From Epilithonimonas lactis (GTDB lineage: Bacteria > Bacteroidota > Bacteroidia > Flavobacteriales > Weeksellaceae): a stretch of DNA of 64,000 nt. Position numbers and translations under genes: made by a program. Positions within the stretch are counted from its first letter, which is position 1. The number at the start of each line of letters is the position of its first letter. This document shows positions 16,471 through 25,231 of the stretch, one piece after another. Under the pieces are notes generated by a model that saw nothing but the letters and a program-made list of their open reading frames with translations, did not search any database and was not told the origin of the DNA. The stretch spans positions 434,001-498,000 of the forward strand of contig NZ_FOFI01000002.1 of the NCBI RefSeq assembly GCF_900110605.1. Direction: 5' to 3'.

Positions 16471-18477
16471 GATCTTGATGATCAGCAAAGTTTTCTTAAG
16501 TCCATCCTCAATACCTTTCCAGTAGAAGTTGAAGAATGATCGTTCCTTGTTCCGTTCAACATAGATGTCCACAGATTCTGGGAATTTCTGAGAATCCTTC
16601 TTCACAAACAGATTGGCAACGCCAGAGAGGAATTTCTTTTTCTCCTTGGTATCTTTATCGATCAGCGCCACCTTCAAATCTTTATGTGTGATCTTGAATT
16701 TCCCATTCATAATATCATTGTTTCCTTTGAAATTATAATCAAGACTCGTGATTGTCCCGGTCGCTGTGATATTCATATAAGGTTTGATGAACGGATTGAT
16801 GTCATTTGCCGGCAAATCATTGATGTAACCACCGATTGTAAAGTTGTCTCGTAAGTCCGAAGTGTCAAAGTTCCAATTCACTTTCATTGGAGAAACGCCC
16901 ATAAAATTGCAATTGATGACAATCGGAACTTTCGTATTTGTGCCTTTCTTTTTGTTAGAATTCAGGTTTTTGACATTCAAATTGAAATTCGTAAAAAATA
17001 CTTTTCCAGGTCCGTTGTTGTCTGGCTTGTCTTCTTCATAAACTAATTTTGAGTTTATAAGACTCAGATTGTCAACAACTAAAGGGAATTTTATATTTCT
17101 AAGAACTTTGGAATAGAGTAACTTTTCTTTTGGATTGTCTTTCGGGATTTTGCTTCGGAAAATATTGGCGTCCACATTGTGAAGTTTCGCGGATTTCAAA
17201 TGCAGGTCGAGTTCTTTTTCAAAAGTCCAATCCACGCCAGAAAGTTGAATCCTGTTTGCTGAAATATTAAATTGGTCATCTTCCATCGGAATGGTTCTCA
17301 CAAACTCGGCGCGCGACATTTTTGGAATCATTTTAAAATTCATTAAATCAATCGATTGCGAAGACATATTGAAGCTTGACAAACTGAGATTGTAATATTT
17401 GCCAGAATCGTAAAAAAACGTATTCCCAACAATTTTATAATCTTTGAATTTGAAAGGCAATTTGTTCTTCGAAGTTTCGTCATCCATCAAAAATTCTTTC
17501 ACATTCGCATCAAATTTTGCAAGTGACAAGGATTTTTCGCCGTTGGATTTCAGCATTGATAAGGTTCCATTTTTAATATCAATATTGGCAAAATTCAAAT
17601 CGATGCCATTTTTCTTTGTATTTTTCGGTTTAATGATTTTCGCATCACGATTTTGAATCACAAATTCCGGATTGATGAACTGCGCATTTTTCAAATTCAG
17701 TTTCGCCTTATCAAAAACCAAATCATTGAAAGAAATTTTCTTGCTTTTGATACTGAAGAGACTTTTCTGTTTCGTAAAACTTTTCTCCCAATCTTTAAAA
17801 TCCAAAATCGATTTCAACTCAAAATCATTGATTTCCAATTGCCCATTATTGGTTTTAACATCGCTGGAATTAATCGTATAAACGTCACTTATTTTAGCGA
17901 AGAAATCTTTCGCGGTAATCTTGTAACTGTCGAGCGCAAACGGCAATTCGTTCGGATTATCATTCAAGCTAAGATTCTTGATTTCGAGATTTAGGTTTTT
18001 AGCTGAAAAAGCTTTTAAGTCATCCGGATTTATAACGTCGATGTTTCCTTTGGTGATGTCAATATTTCGGATGAAAAACGGCATTGGTTCTTTGACGGAA
18101 TCTTTGGTTTTCTTTTGCGCCAATCTGATTTTGAGACGTGGATTCGTCAATCTAATGGAATTGGTATTGATTTTTTTATTTTTGATTAAATCAATGATTC
18201 CTAATCTACTGACATTCAAGCCGTCAACAAATCCATCAATCGCCAAAACTTTTTTGTCATTCGGATTTTTGGATTTTATCAAAATATCGTCTGCCGAAAT
18301 ACTTCCGCTGAGAATTTCGACATTCAAAGTTTTGTAGGTAATGGCGTAAGGTGTTTTGTTTTTGATGTAATCCGGAAGCTGATACTTGAGCCAAAGCGTG
18401 AATCCAATGTTCACTATCAGGATGAGAAGCAAAATACTTCCCACAACGATTCCGGTAACTTTTAAAGTTTTTTTCAT
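16468..18477 (-). CDS. AsmA-like inner-membrane-anchored protein
   Basis: 669 residues: one N-terminal membrane helix (about 7-30), then a long periplasmic part. The opening YKTLNVEILSGSISADDILI and repeated NIDITKGNIDVINP / NIDIKNGTLSM phrases are typical of AsmA/DUF748 repeating-beta-groove proteins. These are thought to bridge the periplasm and help move lipids or support outer-membrane assembly. That role is known for TamB/YhdP relatives and inferred here. Single gene, same strand as the DUF2797 gene upstream, separated by about 205 bases with an inverted repeat. Confidence 0.75.
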   Translation of the reverse strand: MKKTLKVTGIVVGSILLLILIVNIGFTLWLKYQLPDYIKNKTPYAITYKTLNVEILSGSISADDILIKSKNPNDKKVLAIDGFVDGLNVSRLGIIDLIKNKKINTNSIRLTNPRLKIRLAQKKTKDSVKEPMPFFIRNIDITKGNIDVINPDDLKAFSAKNLNLEIKNLSLNDNPNELPFALDSYKITAKDFFAKISDVYTINSSDVKTNNGQLEINDFELKSILDFKDWEKSFTKQKSLFSIKSKKISFNDLVFDKAKLNLKNAQFINPEFVIQNRDAKIIKPKNTKKNGIDLNFANIDIKNGTLSMLKSNGEKSLSLAKFDANVKEFLMDDETSKNKLPFKFKDYKIVGNTFFYDSGKYYNLSLSSFNMSSQSIDLMNFKMIPKMSRAEFVRTIPMEDDQFNISANRIQLSGVDWTFEKELDLHLKSAKLHNVDANIFRSKIPKDNPKEKLLYSKVLRNIKFPLVVDNLSLINSKLVYEEDKPDNNGPGKVFFTNFNLNVKNLNSNKKKGTNTKVPIVINCNFMGVSPMKVNWNFDTSDLRDNFTIGGYINDLPANDINPFIKPYMNITATGTITSLDYNFKGNNDIMNGKFKITHKDLKVALIDKDTKEKKKFLSGVANLFVKKDSQKFPESVDIYVERNKERSFFNFYWKGIEDGLKKTLLIIKI

Positions 18478-18549
18478 CTAATTTTTTCTAACTAATTGAT
18501 TACTAAAAACCGTTCCAACTTTAAATGCCTTTTTCTTTTAAGAGTGTTC

Positions 18550-18674
18550 AACCACAAAAGTCACAAAAGAAAATCAAAAAATTAATCATTCAAAAGAGAA
18601 AAAAAGACAACTTTTAAAACAATTTCTTTATTTGAGCTTTTAATAAAATTAGAGCTTTTGTGCCTTTTGTGGTT
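18550..18674. repeat. Long inverted repeat between DUF2797 and AsmA-like genes
   Basis: 20-base arms (18550-18569 and 18655-18674) match as inverted copies at 19 of 20 positions, and each arm itself holds a CACAAAAG direct repeat. The enclosed 85 bases are AT-rich with no ORF. It could fold as a long hairpin or be a small non-autonomous element. Confidence 0.6.
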
Positions 18675-18682
18675 TCGAATTT

Positions 18683-19474
18683 CTAAACTGTCAACTCCAC
18701 AACATAACCTTCGTGCCCGCGAACATTGATGAAATCATCACCTTCAAAAGCAAGATATTGTCCTTTGATTCCCTTCAAAACGCCATTGAATTCCGGTTTT
18801 TTGTCCAATGTGAAAACATTGATTTTCTCAGGTTTTTCATAAGGAAAATCGAGTTTGATGATATTTTCCTCGCTCACCGCAAATTTTTTGAAATCGTTGG
18901 GAAAATAGTCTGCGATTTTGTTTCGGAAATCGATCAGATCTAAAGTGTCCTCGTAATCATCCAAAAGCATTTTCTTCGGATTGGTCTTGTCGGCCACGTG
19001 TTTTTTGAGTTCTACCTCAATCATTCCAGCTTCGTAACGGTTTTCCGTGATGGCAATTGGCAAAGCGAACGTTGCACCTTGATCGATCCATCTTGTCGGG
19101 ATTTGCGCTTCTCGAGTCACGCCAACTTTCACATCGCCTGTGTAAGCCAAATAAACGATATGCGGAACCAGCTGGATCTGTTTTTCAACTTCCAGATCTC
19201 TTTCGCCCACACCAAGATGCGCGGTTGACAATTCCGGACGGATAATCGTGTCGCTTGCGTATGGACTTTCGAAGAAGCATTTTTTGCAGAATCCCATTCG
19301 GTAGATCTTTTCGTCGCTCCCACAATTCACACATTCGTAGCCAACATGTTGGATGTGAAGCTCTTTTCCAAAAAGCTGATTCATATTGATGAGATCGCCA
19401 TTCAGGTTGAGGTAATACTGGATCGGTTTTCCGTTTTGAGAGATCATTTTCAGGATTTGTCCGGAGAATTGCAT
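18683..19474 (-). CDS. DUF2797 domain protein
   Basis: 263 residues. A zinc-ribbon-like region near 50-70 holds two CxxC pairs (CVNCG and CKKCF). The next region (VYLAYTGDVKVGVTR, then RWIDQGA) recalls the core of GIY-YIG folds. This is the DUF2797 layout known from Bacteroidota and some archaea. Biochemical function is unknown to me; nucleic-acid binding is a reasonable inference from the ribbon. No signal peptide. Confidence 0.8.
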   Translation of the reverse strand: MQFSGQILKMISQNGKPIQYYLNLNGDLINMNQLFGKELHIQHVGYECVNCGSDEKIYRMGFCKKCFFESPYASDTIIRPELSTAHLGVGERDLEVEKQIQLVPHIVYLAYTGDVKVGVTREAQIPTRWIDQGATFALPIAITENRYEAGMIEVELKKHVADKTNPKKMLLDDYEDTLDLIDFRNKIADYFPNDFKKFAVSEENIIKLDFPYEKPEKINVFTLDKKPEFNGVLKGIKGQYLAFEGDDFINVRGHEGYVVELTV

Positions 19475-19612
19475 TTTGTCGTGGATTAGAAATTGGGATT
19501 AAAAGTAAACATTATAAATCAATTTCTAAAAATTTATCGAAGACTTTGAACGAGCACTTTGGCGGATGATCGGAAATAAACTTAAGATAATTCTCAATTT
19601 GATTTTTAATAA

Positions 19613-19620
19613 TAAATTTG
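19613..19620 (+). promoter_or_regulatory. -7 element
   Basis: TAAATTTG matches TAnnTTTG, 21 bases before the ATG at 19642. Confidence 0.45.
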
Positions 19621-19641
19621 TCGCAATTAAAAACACTTTTT

Positions 19642-20457
19642 ATGAAAAATATCTATGCATTGCTATTATTAGCACTGACCAACTTCGCAATTGCTCAAAC
19701 AACTATTTTCACAGAAAATTTTGGTGCTGGAACAGGCTCTACAAATACCAGCGTGGGAGTTTACACTGGATATCAAAATGCTTCTCCGATTGTTTACAGT
19801 GGAAATTCTGATATAAGAACAACATTCTCTTCCACCGGTTATACTGGTGCTAGCGGAGCTGGCTGTCTGTTTTTAGGAGCTACCACAGCTGCAACTGCAC
19901 CAGAGAAATTTTTGACAATCTCAGGAATCAAGACATCAGAATACAAGGATATAAGTTTATCTTTTGGGCATTACAATGGCATTGCAAACACAAGCTTTGT
20001 CCCAAAAGTTGAAGTGAGCACAGATGGATCTAACTGGACCGCTCTTAGTTATGCAAGAGTTAGTACCAATGCTTCTGTTTGGGAATATGTGACGGCTACA
20101 GGAACAATTCCGAAGACAGAAAATCTAAGAATCCGTTTTACTAATACTATGGATTCAGCGGTTGGATACAGAATTGATGATATCAAATTAGTGGGAACCG
20201 TAGATGCTCTAGCGGTCAACAACACCAAAAAAGAAAGTTTTAATATCTATCCTACTGCGGTCAGCAATGGAATTGTCTATGTTACATCTCCAAGTAATGG
20301 ACTGAAAAATATCAAGATCTACGACGCTTCTGCAAAATTGGTCATCAGCACAGCAACTCCAAAAGAAGTGAATGTTTCCAAACTTGCAAAAGGAACGTAT
20401 ATTATGAATGTTGAAGAAAATGGTGTTTCACAAACCAAAAAGTTTATTGTCAAATAA
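19642..20457 (+). CDS. Type IX secreted protein with C-terminal sorting domain
   Basis: 271 residues: signal peptide (ends NFAIAQ), a central beta-sandwich of about 170 residues, then a type A T9SS sorting domain of about 70 residues. The sorting domain runs from FNIYPTAVSNGIVYVTS to KGTYIMNVEENG and ends KKFIVK. The protein should cross the outer membrane through T9SS, losing the tail. The centre resembles jelly-roll modules of Bacteroidota secreted proteins, and no catalytic motif is visible. Start at ATG 19642, not the upstream TTG. A T9SS component (PorW) is encoded at 45.1 kb. Confidence 0.85.
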   Translation: MKNIYALLLLALTNFAIAQTTIFTENFGAGTGSTNTSVGVYTGYQNASPIVYSGNSDIRTTFSSTGYTGASGAGCLFLGATTAATAPEKFLTISGIKTSEYKDISLSFGHYNGIANTSFVPKVEVSTDGSNWTALSYARVSTNASVWEYVTATGTIPKTENLRIRFTNTMDSAVGYRIDDIKLVGTVDALAVNNTKKESFNIYPTAVSNGIVYVTSPSNGLKNIKIYDASAKLVISTATPKEVNVSKLAKGTYIMNVEENGVSQTKKFIVK

Positions 20458-20476
20458 AAATAATCCTCTGAATATT

Positions 20477-20512
20477 AAAAGAATCTCCCAATTAAGAGAT
20501 TCTTTTTTTTGT
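20477..20512 (+). terminator. Terminator of the T9SS cargo gene
   Basis: 11-bp stem (20477-20487 with 20496-20506), core GAATCTC / GAGATTC, then a T-run. Confidence 0.8.
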
Positions 20513-20544
20513 TTAATTCTTATCTTCGCAAAACATTTGATCTT

Positions 20545-21573
20545 ATGAATTATCTAGTTACTGGCGGCAGTGGATTTATCGGTTCTCATCTGGTAGAACA
20601 ACTTTTGAAAAATGGACATTCTGTCATTAATATTGACAACTTCGACGGTTTTTATGATTATAAGATCAAAGTTCAAAATACACTTGAATCTTTGGATATA
20701 AAATCTGAGTTTAATTTTAAGGACAAAGAAACTGATATTCAAAAATTATCAACTGAAACAAAGTCAGACAATTATCAACTTTACTATCAAGATATTCGGG
20801 ATAAAAAAGGATTGGAAGCGATTTTCCAAAATCATAAAATCGATGTCGTGATCCATTTGGCGGCTTTGGCTGGCGTTCGTCCGTCTATTGAAAGGCCTTT
20901 GGAATATGAAGAAGTGAATATCCGTGGCACTCAGCATCTTTGGGAACTGTGTAAAGATTTTGAAATCAAAAAGTTCGTTTGTGCTTCATCATCAAGTGTT
21001 TATGGGAATAATGAGAAAATCCCGTTTGCTGAGACCGACAATGTGGACAATCCTATTTCGCCTTACGCAGCGACAAAAAAATGTGGCGAAATTATCGGCC
21101 ACGTTTACCACAGTCTTTATCATATCGATATGATCCAGCTGCGGTTTTTCACGGTTTACGGACCAAGACAAAGACCAGATCTGGCGATTCACAAATTCAC
21201 AAAACTGATTTCCGAAAATAAAGAAATCCCGTTCTATGGCGATGGTTCCACAGCTAGAGATTACACTTTCATTGATGATATTATTGATGGTATTTTGAAA
21301 TCTATCCAATATCTAGAGGCCAATGAGAACGTTTATGAGATCATCAATCTTGGTGAAAGTGAAGTGGTGACACTCAACGAAATGCTGTCTGTCCTAGAAA
21401 CGACAATTGGCAAAAAAGCAAACAAAAAAATGCTGCCAATGCAACCAGGCGACGTCCAAAAAACCAATGCTGACATTACCAAAGCAAGGACAATAATTGG
21501 ATATGCGCCAGGCACAAACTTCCAAAATGGCATAAAAAAATTTGTGGAATGGTTTTTGGGAAATCCGCAGTAA
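20545..21573 (+). CDS. NAD-dependent sugar-nucleotide epimerase (UDP-glucuronate 4-epimerase-like)
   Basis: 342-residue extended short-chain dehydrogenase. The NAD loop is TGGSGFIGSHLVE at 5-17. The catalytic Ser/Thr region is CASSSSVYG, and the Tyr-x3-Lys pair is YAATK. FFTVYGPRQRPDLAIHKF and DNFDGFYD fit UDP-glucuronate 4-epimerases, which make UDP-galacturonate for surface polysaccharide. Other hexuronate or hexose substrates cannot be excluded. The ATG at 20545 agrees with the family start. It stands alone, far from the polysaccharide cluster at the left end. Confidence 0.85.
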   Translation: MNYLVTGGSGFIGSHLVEQLLKNGHSVINIDNFDGFYDYKIKVQNTLESLDIKSEFNFKDKETDIQKLSTETKSDNYQLYYQDIRDKKGLEAIFQNHKIDVVIHLAALAGVRPSIERPLEYEEVNIRGTQHLWELCKDFEIKKFVCASSSSVYGNNEKIPFAETDNVDNPISPYAATKKCGEIIGHVYHSLYHIDMIQLRFFTVYGPRQRPDLAIHKFTKLISENKEIPFYGDGSTARDYTFIDDIIDGILKSIQYLEANENVYEIINLGESEVVTLNEMLSVLETTIGKKANKKMLPMQPGDVQKTNADITKARTIIGYAPGTNFQNGIKKFVEWFLGNPQ

Positions 21574-21671
21574 TACGCCACGATGACAATCAAATTTAAA
21601 TATTAAATAAAATAATTTTTAAATATTGTTGAAAATCAGTAGAAAAGTGTATAAAGTATCACCTAATTTTT

Positions 21672-21679
21672 TACTTTTG
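21672..21679 (+). promoter_or_regulatory. -7 element
   Basis: TACTTTTG matches TAnnTTTG, 15 bases before the ATG of the DUF2795 gene. Confidence 0.5.
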
Positions 21680-21694
21680 CAAAAATTATAAATT

Positions 21695-21916
21695 ATGTAT
21701 TGGACATTAGAATTAGCATCTTACCTTAGTGATGCACCTTGGCCGATGACCAAGGCAGAATTGATCGACTACGCTATCAGAACCGGAGCGCCTATGGAAG
21801 TTGTAGAAAACCTACAAGCTATCGAGGACGAAGGAGAGATCTATGATGCAATCGATGAGATCTGGAGCGACTATCCTACAGATGAGGATTACCTCTGGAA
21901 CGAGGACGAATATTAA
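21695..21916 (+). CDS. DUF2795 family small protein
   Basis: 73 residues, very acidic. The helical core LSDAPWPMTKAELIDYA, followed by APMEVVENLQAIEDEGEIYD, matches the short DUF2795 family found widely in Bacteroidota. Function unknown; cytoplasmic. It lies about 96 bases before secA on the same strand with no clear terminator between them, so some readthrough into secA is possible. Confidence 0.8.
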   Translation: MYWTLELASYLSDAPWPMTKAELIDYAIRTGAPMEVVENLQAIEDEGEIYDAIDEIWSDYPTDEDYLWNEDEY

Positions 21917-22012
21917 TTCGGTTTTTTGGCTCTTGGTTTTACCTTTTGCCAATTCTTTTAAATAAATAACGCAGTTGGCCACAAGCCAAGTGCAAACCGC
22001 AAATAGCAAATT

Positions 22013-25000
22013 ATGAGTTTTTTAAATACAGTTCTTAAAAGTTTTTTGGGAGACAAAAATGCAAAAGATCTTAAAGAAGTAAAAAAAGTTGTCGCAAAAA
22101 TCAAAACAGTAGAATCTGGCATCCAAGCATTATCCGATGATGGATTGAGAGATAAAACAGCAGAGTTCAAAGAGAAATTGAAAACTGCCACTGCAAAATT
22201 TACAACCCAAATTGAAGAAACTAAAGAGCAGATAAAAAACTCAACCAACGTTGACGAGAAAGAAGCACTTTTCACCAAGATCGAAACTCTGAAAAAAGAG
22301 TCTTACGAAGTGGAAGAAAAAGTATTAGCTGAAGTTCTTCCAGAAGCATTTGCTTTGGTAAAAGAAACCTCCAGACGTTTGGCGCAAAACGGAGAAATTC
22401 GTGTAACTGCTACAGATAGAGACCGCGAATTGGCAGCTACAAAGGATTTTGTGGTGCTGGAAGGCGACATCGCTGTTTGGAAAAACAAATGGGACGCTGC
22501 GGGAACGCCTGTCGTTTGGGACATGGTTCATTACGACACACAGTTTATCGGTGGTGTTGTCCTTCACCAAGGGAAAATTGCTGAGATGGCAACCGGAGAA
22601 GGAAAAACACTTGTTGGAACTTTGCCGATTTATCTTAATGCACTTCCTGGCCGTGGTGTTCACGTGGTAACCGTGAATGACTATTTGGCAAAACGTGACT
22701 CCGCTTGGATGGGTCCATTGTACGAATTCCACGGCATGAACATCGATTGTATCGACCTTCACCAGCCAAACTCAGACGCCAGAAGAAAAGCTTATCAGGC
22801 AAGCATCACTTACGGAACCAACAACGAATTTGGTTTCGATTATTTGAGAGATAACATGGTAACTTCTCCAACTGAATTGGTTCAGGGAGAATTGAACTTT
22901 GCGATTGTAGATGAGGTGGATTCTGTTTTGGTAGATGATGCCAGAACGCCATTGATCATTTCTGGTCCGGTACCACAAGGCGACAGACAAGAATATGATG
23001 TCTTGAAGCCTTCTATCGACAGAATCGTTGAAGTTCAAAAGAAAACCGTTTCAGTCCTTTTCAACGAAGCAAAAAAATTAATTGCTGCTGGAAAAACCAA
23101 AGAAGGCGGTTTCAAATTACTACAAGCTTACAGAGGTCTTCCTAAGAACAGACAATTGATCAAGTTCTTGTCAGAAAGTGGAAACCGTGCATTATTACAA
23201 AAAGTTGAAGGCCAATATATGGCGGACAACAACCGTGACATGCCAATCGTAGATAAAGATCTTTATTTCGTGATCGATGAGAAAAACAATCAAATCGATC
23301 TAACTGATAAAGGTGTAGAATATATGTCAGCTGGTAACGAGGATCAACAATTCTTCGTTTTGACAGACATCGGAACTGAGATTGCTGATATCGAAAAACA
23401 AAATCTTTCTAAAGAAGATGAGTTCGCGGCGAAAGAAGAATTGTACAGAGATTTCTCTATCAAGTCTGAGCGTATCCACACTTTAAATCAATTATTGAAA
23501 GCTTATACATTATTCGAAAAAGATGATGAATATGTGGTGATTGACGGCGAAGTGAAGATCGTTGATGAGCAAACAGGTCGTATCATGGAAGGAAGACGTT
23601 ATTCCGACGGACTTCACCAAGCGATTGAAGCTAAGGAAAATGTAAAAATTGAAGCAGCGACTCAAACGTTTGCGACCGTTACTTTGCAGAACTACTTCCG
23701 TATGTACAACAAACTGGCTGGAATGACCGGAACGGCGGAAACAGAAGCAGGAGAATTCTGGCAAATCTACAAACTGGATGTTGTTGTAATTCCTACCAAC
23801 AGACCAATCCAGAGAGATGACAGACAAGATCTGGTTTTCAAAACCAATCGCGAAAAATATAATGCAGTAATCGAGGAAATCGAAAAATTGGTAGAAGCTG
23901 GAAGACCTATTTTGGTTGGTACCACTTCTGTTGAGATCTCTCAATTGTTGTCAAAAGCATTAAGCTTAAGAAAAATCCCTCACAACGTTTTGAATGCGAA
24001 ACTTCACAAGAAAGAAGCAGAGATCGTAGCTGAAGCTGGTGGCGCAGGTGTTGTAACCATTGCAACCAACATGGCTGGTAGAGGAACGGATATCAAACTG
24101 AAAGGCGAAGTGAAAGCCAACGGTGGTCTTGCGATCATCGGAACAGAAAGACACGATTCTCGTCGTGTTGACAGACAGTTGAGAGGTAGAGCGGGACGTC
24201 AGGGAGATCCAGGAAGTTCTCAGTTCTATGTTTCTTTGGAAGACAACTTGATGCGTCTTTTCGGATCCGAAAGAATTGCGAAAATGATGGACAGAATGGG
24301 ACATAAAGATGGCGAAGTGATTCAGCATTCTATGATCTCCAAGTCTATCGAAAGAGCTCAGAAAAAAGTAGAGGAAAACAACTTCGGTGTTAGAAAGAGA
24401 TTGTTGGAATATGACGATGTGATGAACAAACAGCGTGACGTGATCTACAAACGTAGAAAGAACGCCTTGTTCGGAGATCACTTGAAGTACGACATCGTGA
24501 ATATGATCTACGATACAGCTGCTGCAATCGTTTCTCAACACAAAGCTACTGGAGTTTATAAAGATTTCGAATTCGATATCATCAAATATTTCACAATGGA
24601 ATCGCCGGTTACAGAAGCTCAGTTTTCAAGCACTCAGATTCCTGCGTTGACAGACATCGTTTTCAAAGCGGCAAAAGAAGATTATGACTTAAGATTAAAC
24701 CTTCTTAAAGAAAATGCTTATCCAATCATCGAGAATGTATTCCTAAATCAAGGTTCGATGTTCAAAATGATCCAGGTTCCGTTTACAGATGGCATTAAAA
24801 CAATGACGATTGTAACGGATCTACAACAAGCTTATGAAACCAAATGTGAATCGTTGATTACTGATTTTGAAAAGAATATCTCTTTATCTATCATTGATGA
24901 GAACTGGAAAACACACTTGAGAGAAATGGATGACCTACGTCGTTCTTCCCAAGGTGCTGTTTATGAGCAAAAAGATCCATTGGTCATCTACAAGCAAGAA

Positions 25001-25084
25001 TCTTTCTACTTGTTTAGCGAAATGGTAGAGAAAGTGAACAAAGAAATTGTTTCATTCTTATACAAAGGCGAAATTCCTGCATAA
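22013..25084 (+). CDS. secA: Preprotein translocase ATPase SecA
   Basis: 1023 residues. The motor drives unfolded proteins through SecYEG. Walker A is TGEGKTLVG near 195; the DEAD-type box is [18 protein letters not shown]; motif GRGTDIKL and [10 protein letters not shown] are in the second helicase half; the helical scaffold and wing follow. Extra sequence inside the N-terminal motor domain makes it longer than the E. coli form, as usual in Bacteroidota. The C-terminus stops at KGEIPA without the Cys-rich zinc/SecB-binding tail. A strong terminator follows. Confidence 0.98.
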   Translation: MSFLNTVLKSFLGDKNAKDLKEVKKVVAKIKTVESGIQALSDDGLRDKTAEFKEKLKTATAKFTTQIEETKEQIKNSTNVDEKEALFTKIETLKKESYEVEEKVLAEVLPEAFALVKETSRRLAQNGEIRVTATDRDRELAATKDFVVLEGDIAVWKNKWDAAGTPVVWDMVHYDTQFIGGVVLHQGKIAEMATGEGKTLVGTLPIYLNALPGRGVHVVTVNDYLAKRDSAWMGPLYEFHGMNIDCIDLHQPNSDARRKAYQASITYGTNNEFGFDYLRDNMVTSPTELVQGELNFAIVDEVDSVLVDDARTPLIISGPVPQGDRQEYDVLKPSIDRIVEVQKKTVSVLFNEAKKLIAAGKTKEGGFKLLQAYRGLPKNRQLIKFLSESGNRALLQKVEGQYMADNNRDMPIVDKDLYFVIDEKNNQIDLTDKGVEYMSAGNEDQQFFVLTDIGTEIADIEKQNLSKEDEFAAKEELYRDFSIKSERIHTLNQLLKAYTLFEKDDEYVVIDGEVKIVDEQTGRIMEGRRYSDGLHQAIEAKENVKIEAATQTFATVTLQNYFRMYNKLAGMTGTAETEAGEFWQIYKLDVVVIPTNRPIQRDDRQDLVFKTNREKYNAVIEEIEKLVEAGRPILVGTTSVEISQLLSKALSLRKIPHNVLNAKLHKKEAEIVAEAGGAGVVTIATNMAGRGTDIKLKGEVKANGGLAIIGTERHDSRRVDRQLRGRAGRQGDPGSSQFYVSLEDNLMRLFGSERIAKMMDRMGHKDGEVIQHSMISKSIERAQKKVEENNFGVRKRLLEYDDVMNKQRDVIYKRRKNALFGDHLKYDIVNMIYDTAAAIVSQHKATGVYKDFEFDIIKYFTMESPVTEAQFSSTQIPALTDIVFKAAKEDYDLRLNLLKENAYPIIENVFLNQGSMFKMIQVPFTDGIKTMTIVTDLQQAYETKCESLITDFEKNISLSIIDENWKTHLREMDDLRRSSQGAVYEQKDPLVIYKQESFYLFSEMVEKVNKEIVSFLYKGEIPA

Positions 25085-25107
25085 ACAAAGGACTTTACGA
25101 TATAACC

Positions 25108-25145
25108 AAAAAGCTGTTGATAATTTCAACAGCTTTTTTGTTTTA
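25108..25145 (+). terminator. Terminator of secA
   Basis: Perfect 13-bp stem AAAAAGCTGTTGA / TCAACAGCTTTTT, 5-base loop, then T-rich. Confidence 0.9.
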
Positions 25146-25176
25146 ACATTTATTAACAAAATGACAAATATCATAT

Positions 25177-25197
25177 TTAATTCTAATTTAGAATTAA
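25177..25197. promoter_or_regulatory. Palindromic operator over the promoter of the first TonB receptor
   Basis: A perfect 10-1-10 palindrome; its 19-base core is TAATTCTAATTTAGAATTA. It is centred 20 bases before the -7 element, over the -33 position, where a repressor would block RNA polymerase. A related palindrome lies before the second receptor gene. An iron or metal repressor is the natural guess. Confidence 0.6.
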
Positions 25198-25206
25198 TAA
25201 AAATAA

Positions 25207-25214
25207 TACATTTG
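25207..25214 (+). promoter_or_regulatory. -7 element of TonB receptor gene
   Basis: TACATTTG matches TAnnTTTG, 17 bases before the ATG at 25232. Confidence 0.55.
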
Positions 25215-25231
25215 CAAAAAATTAGTCCTTA

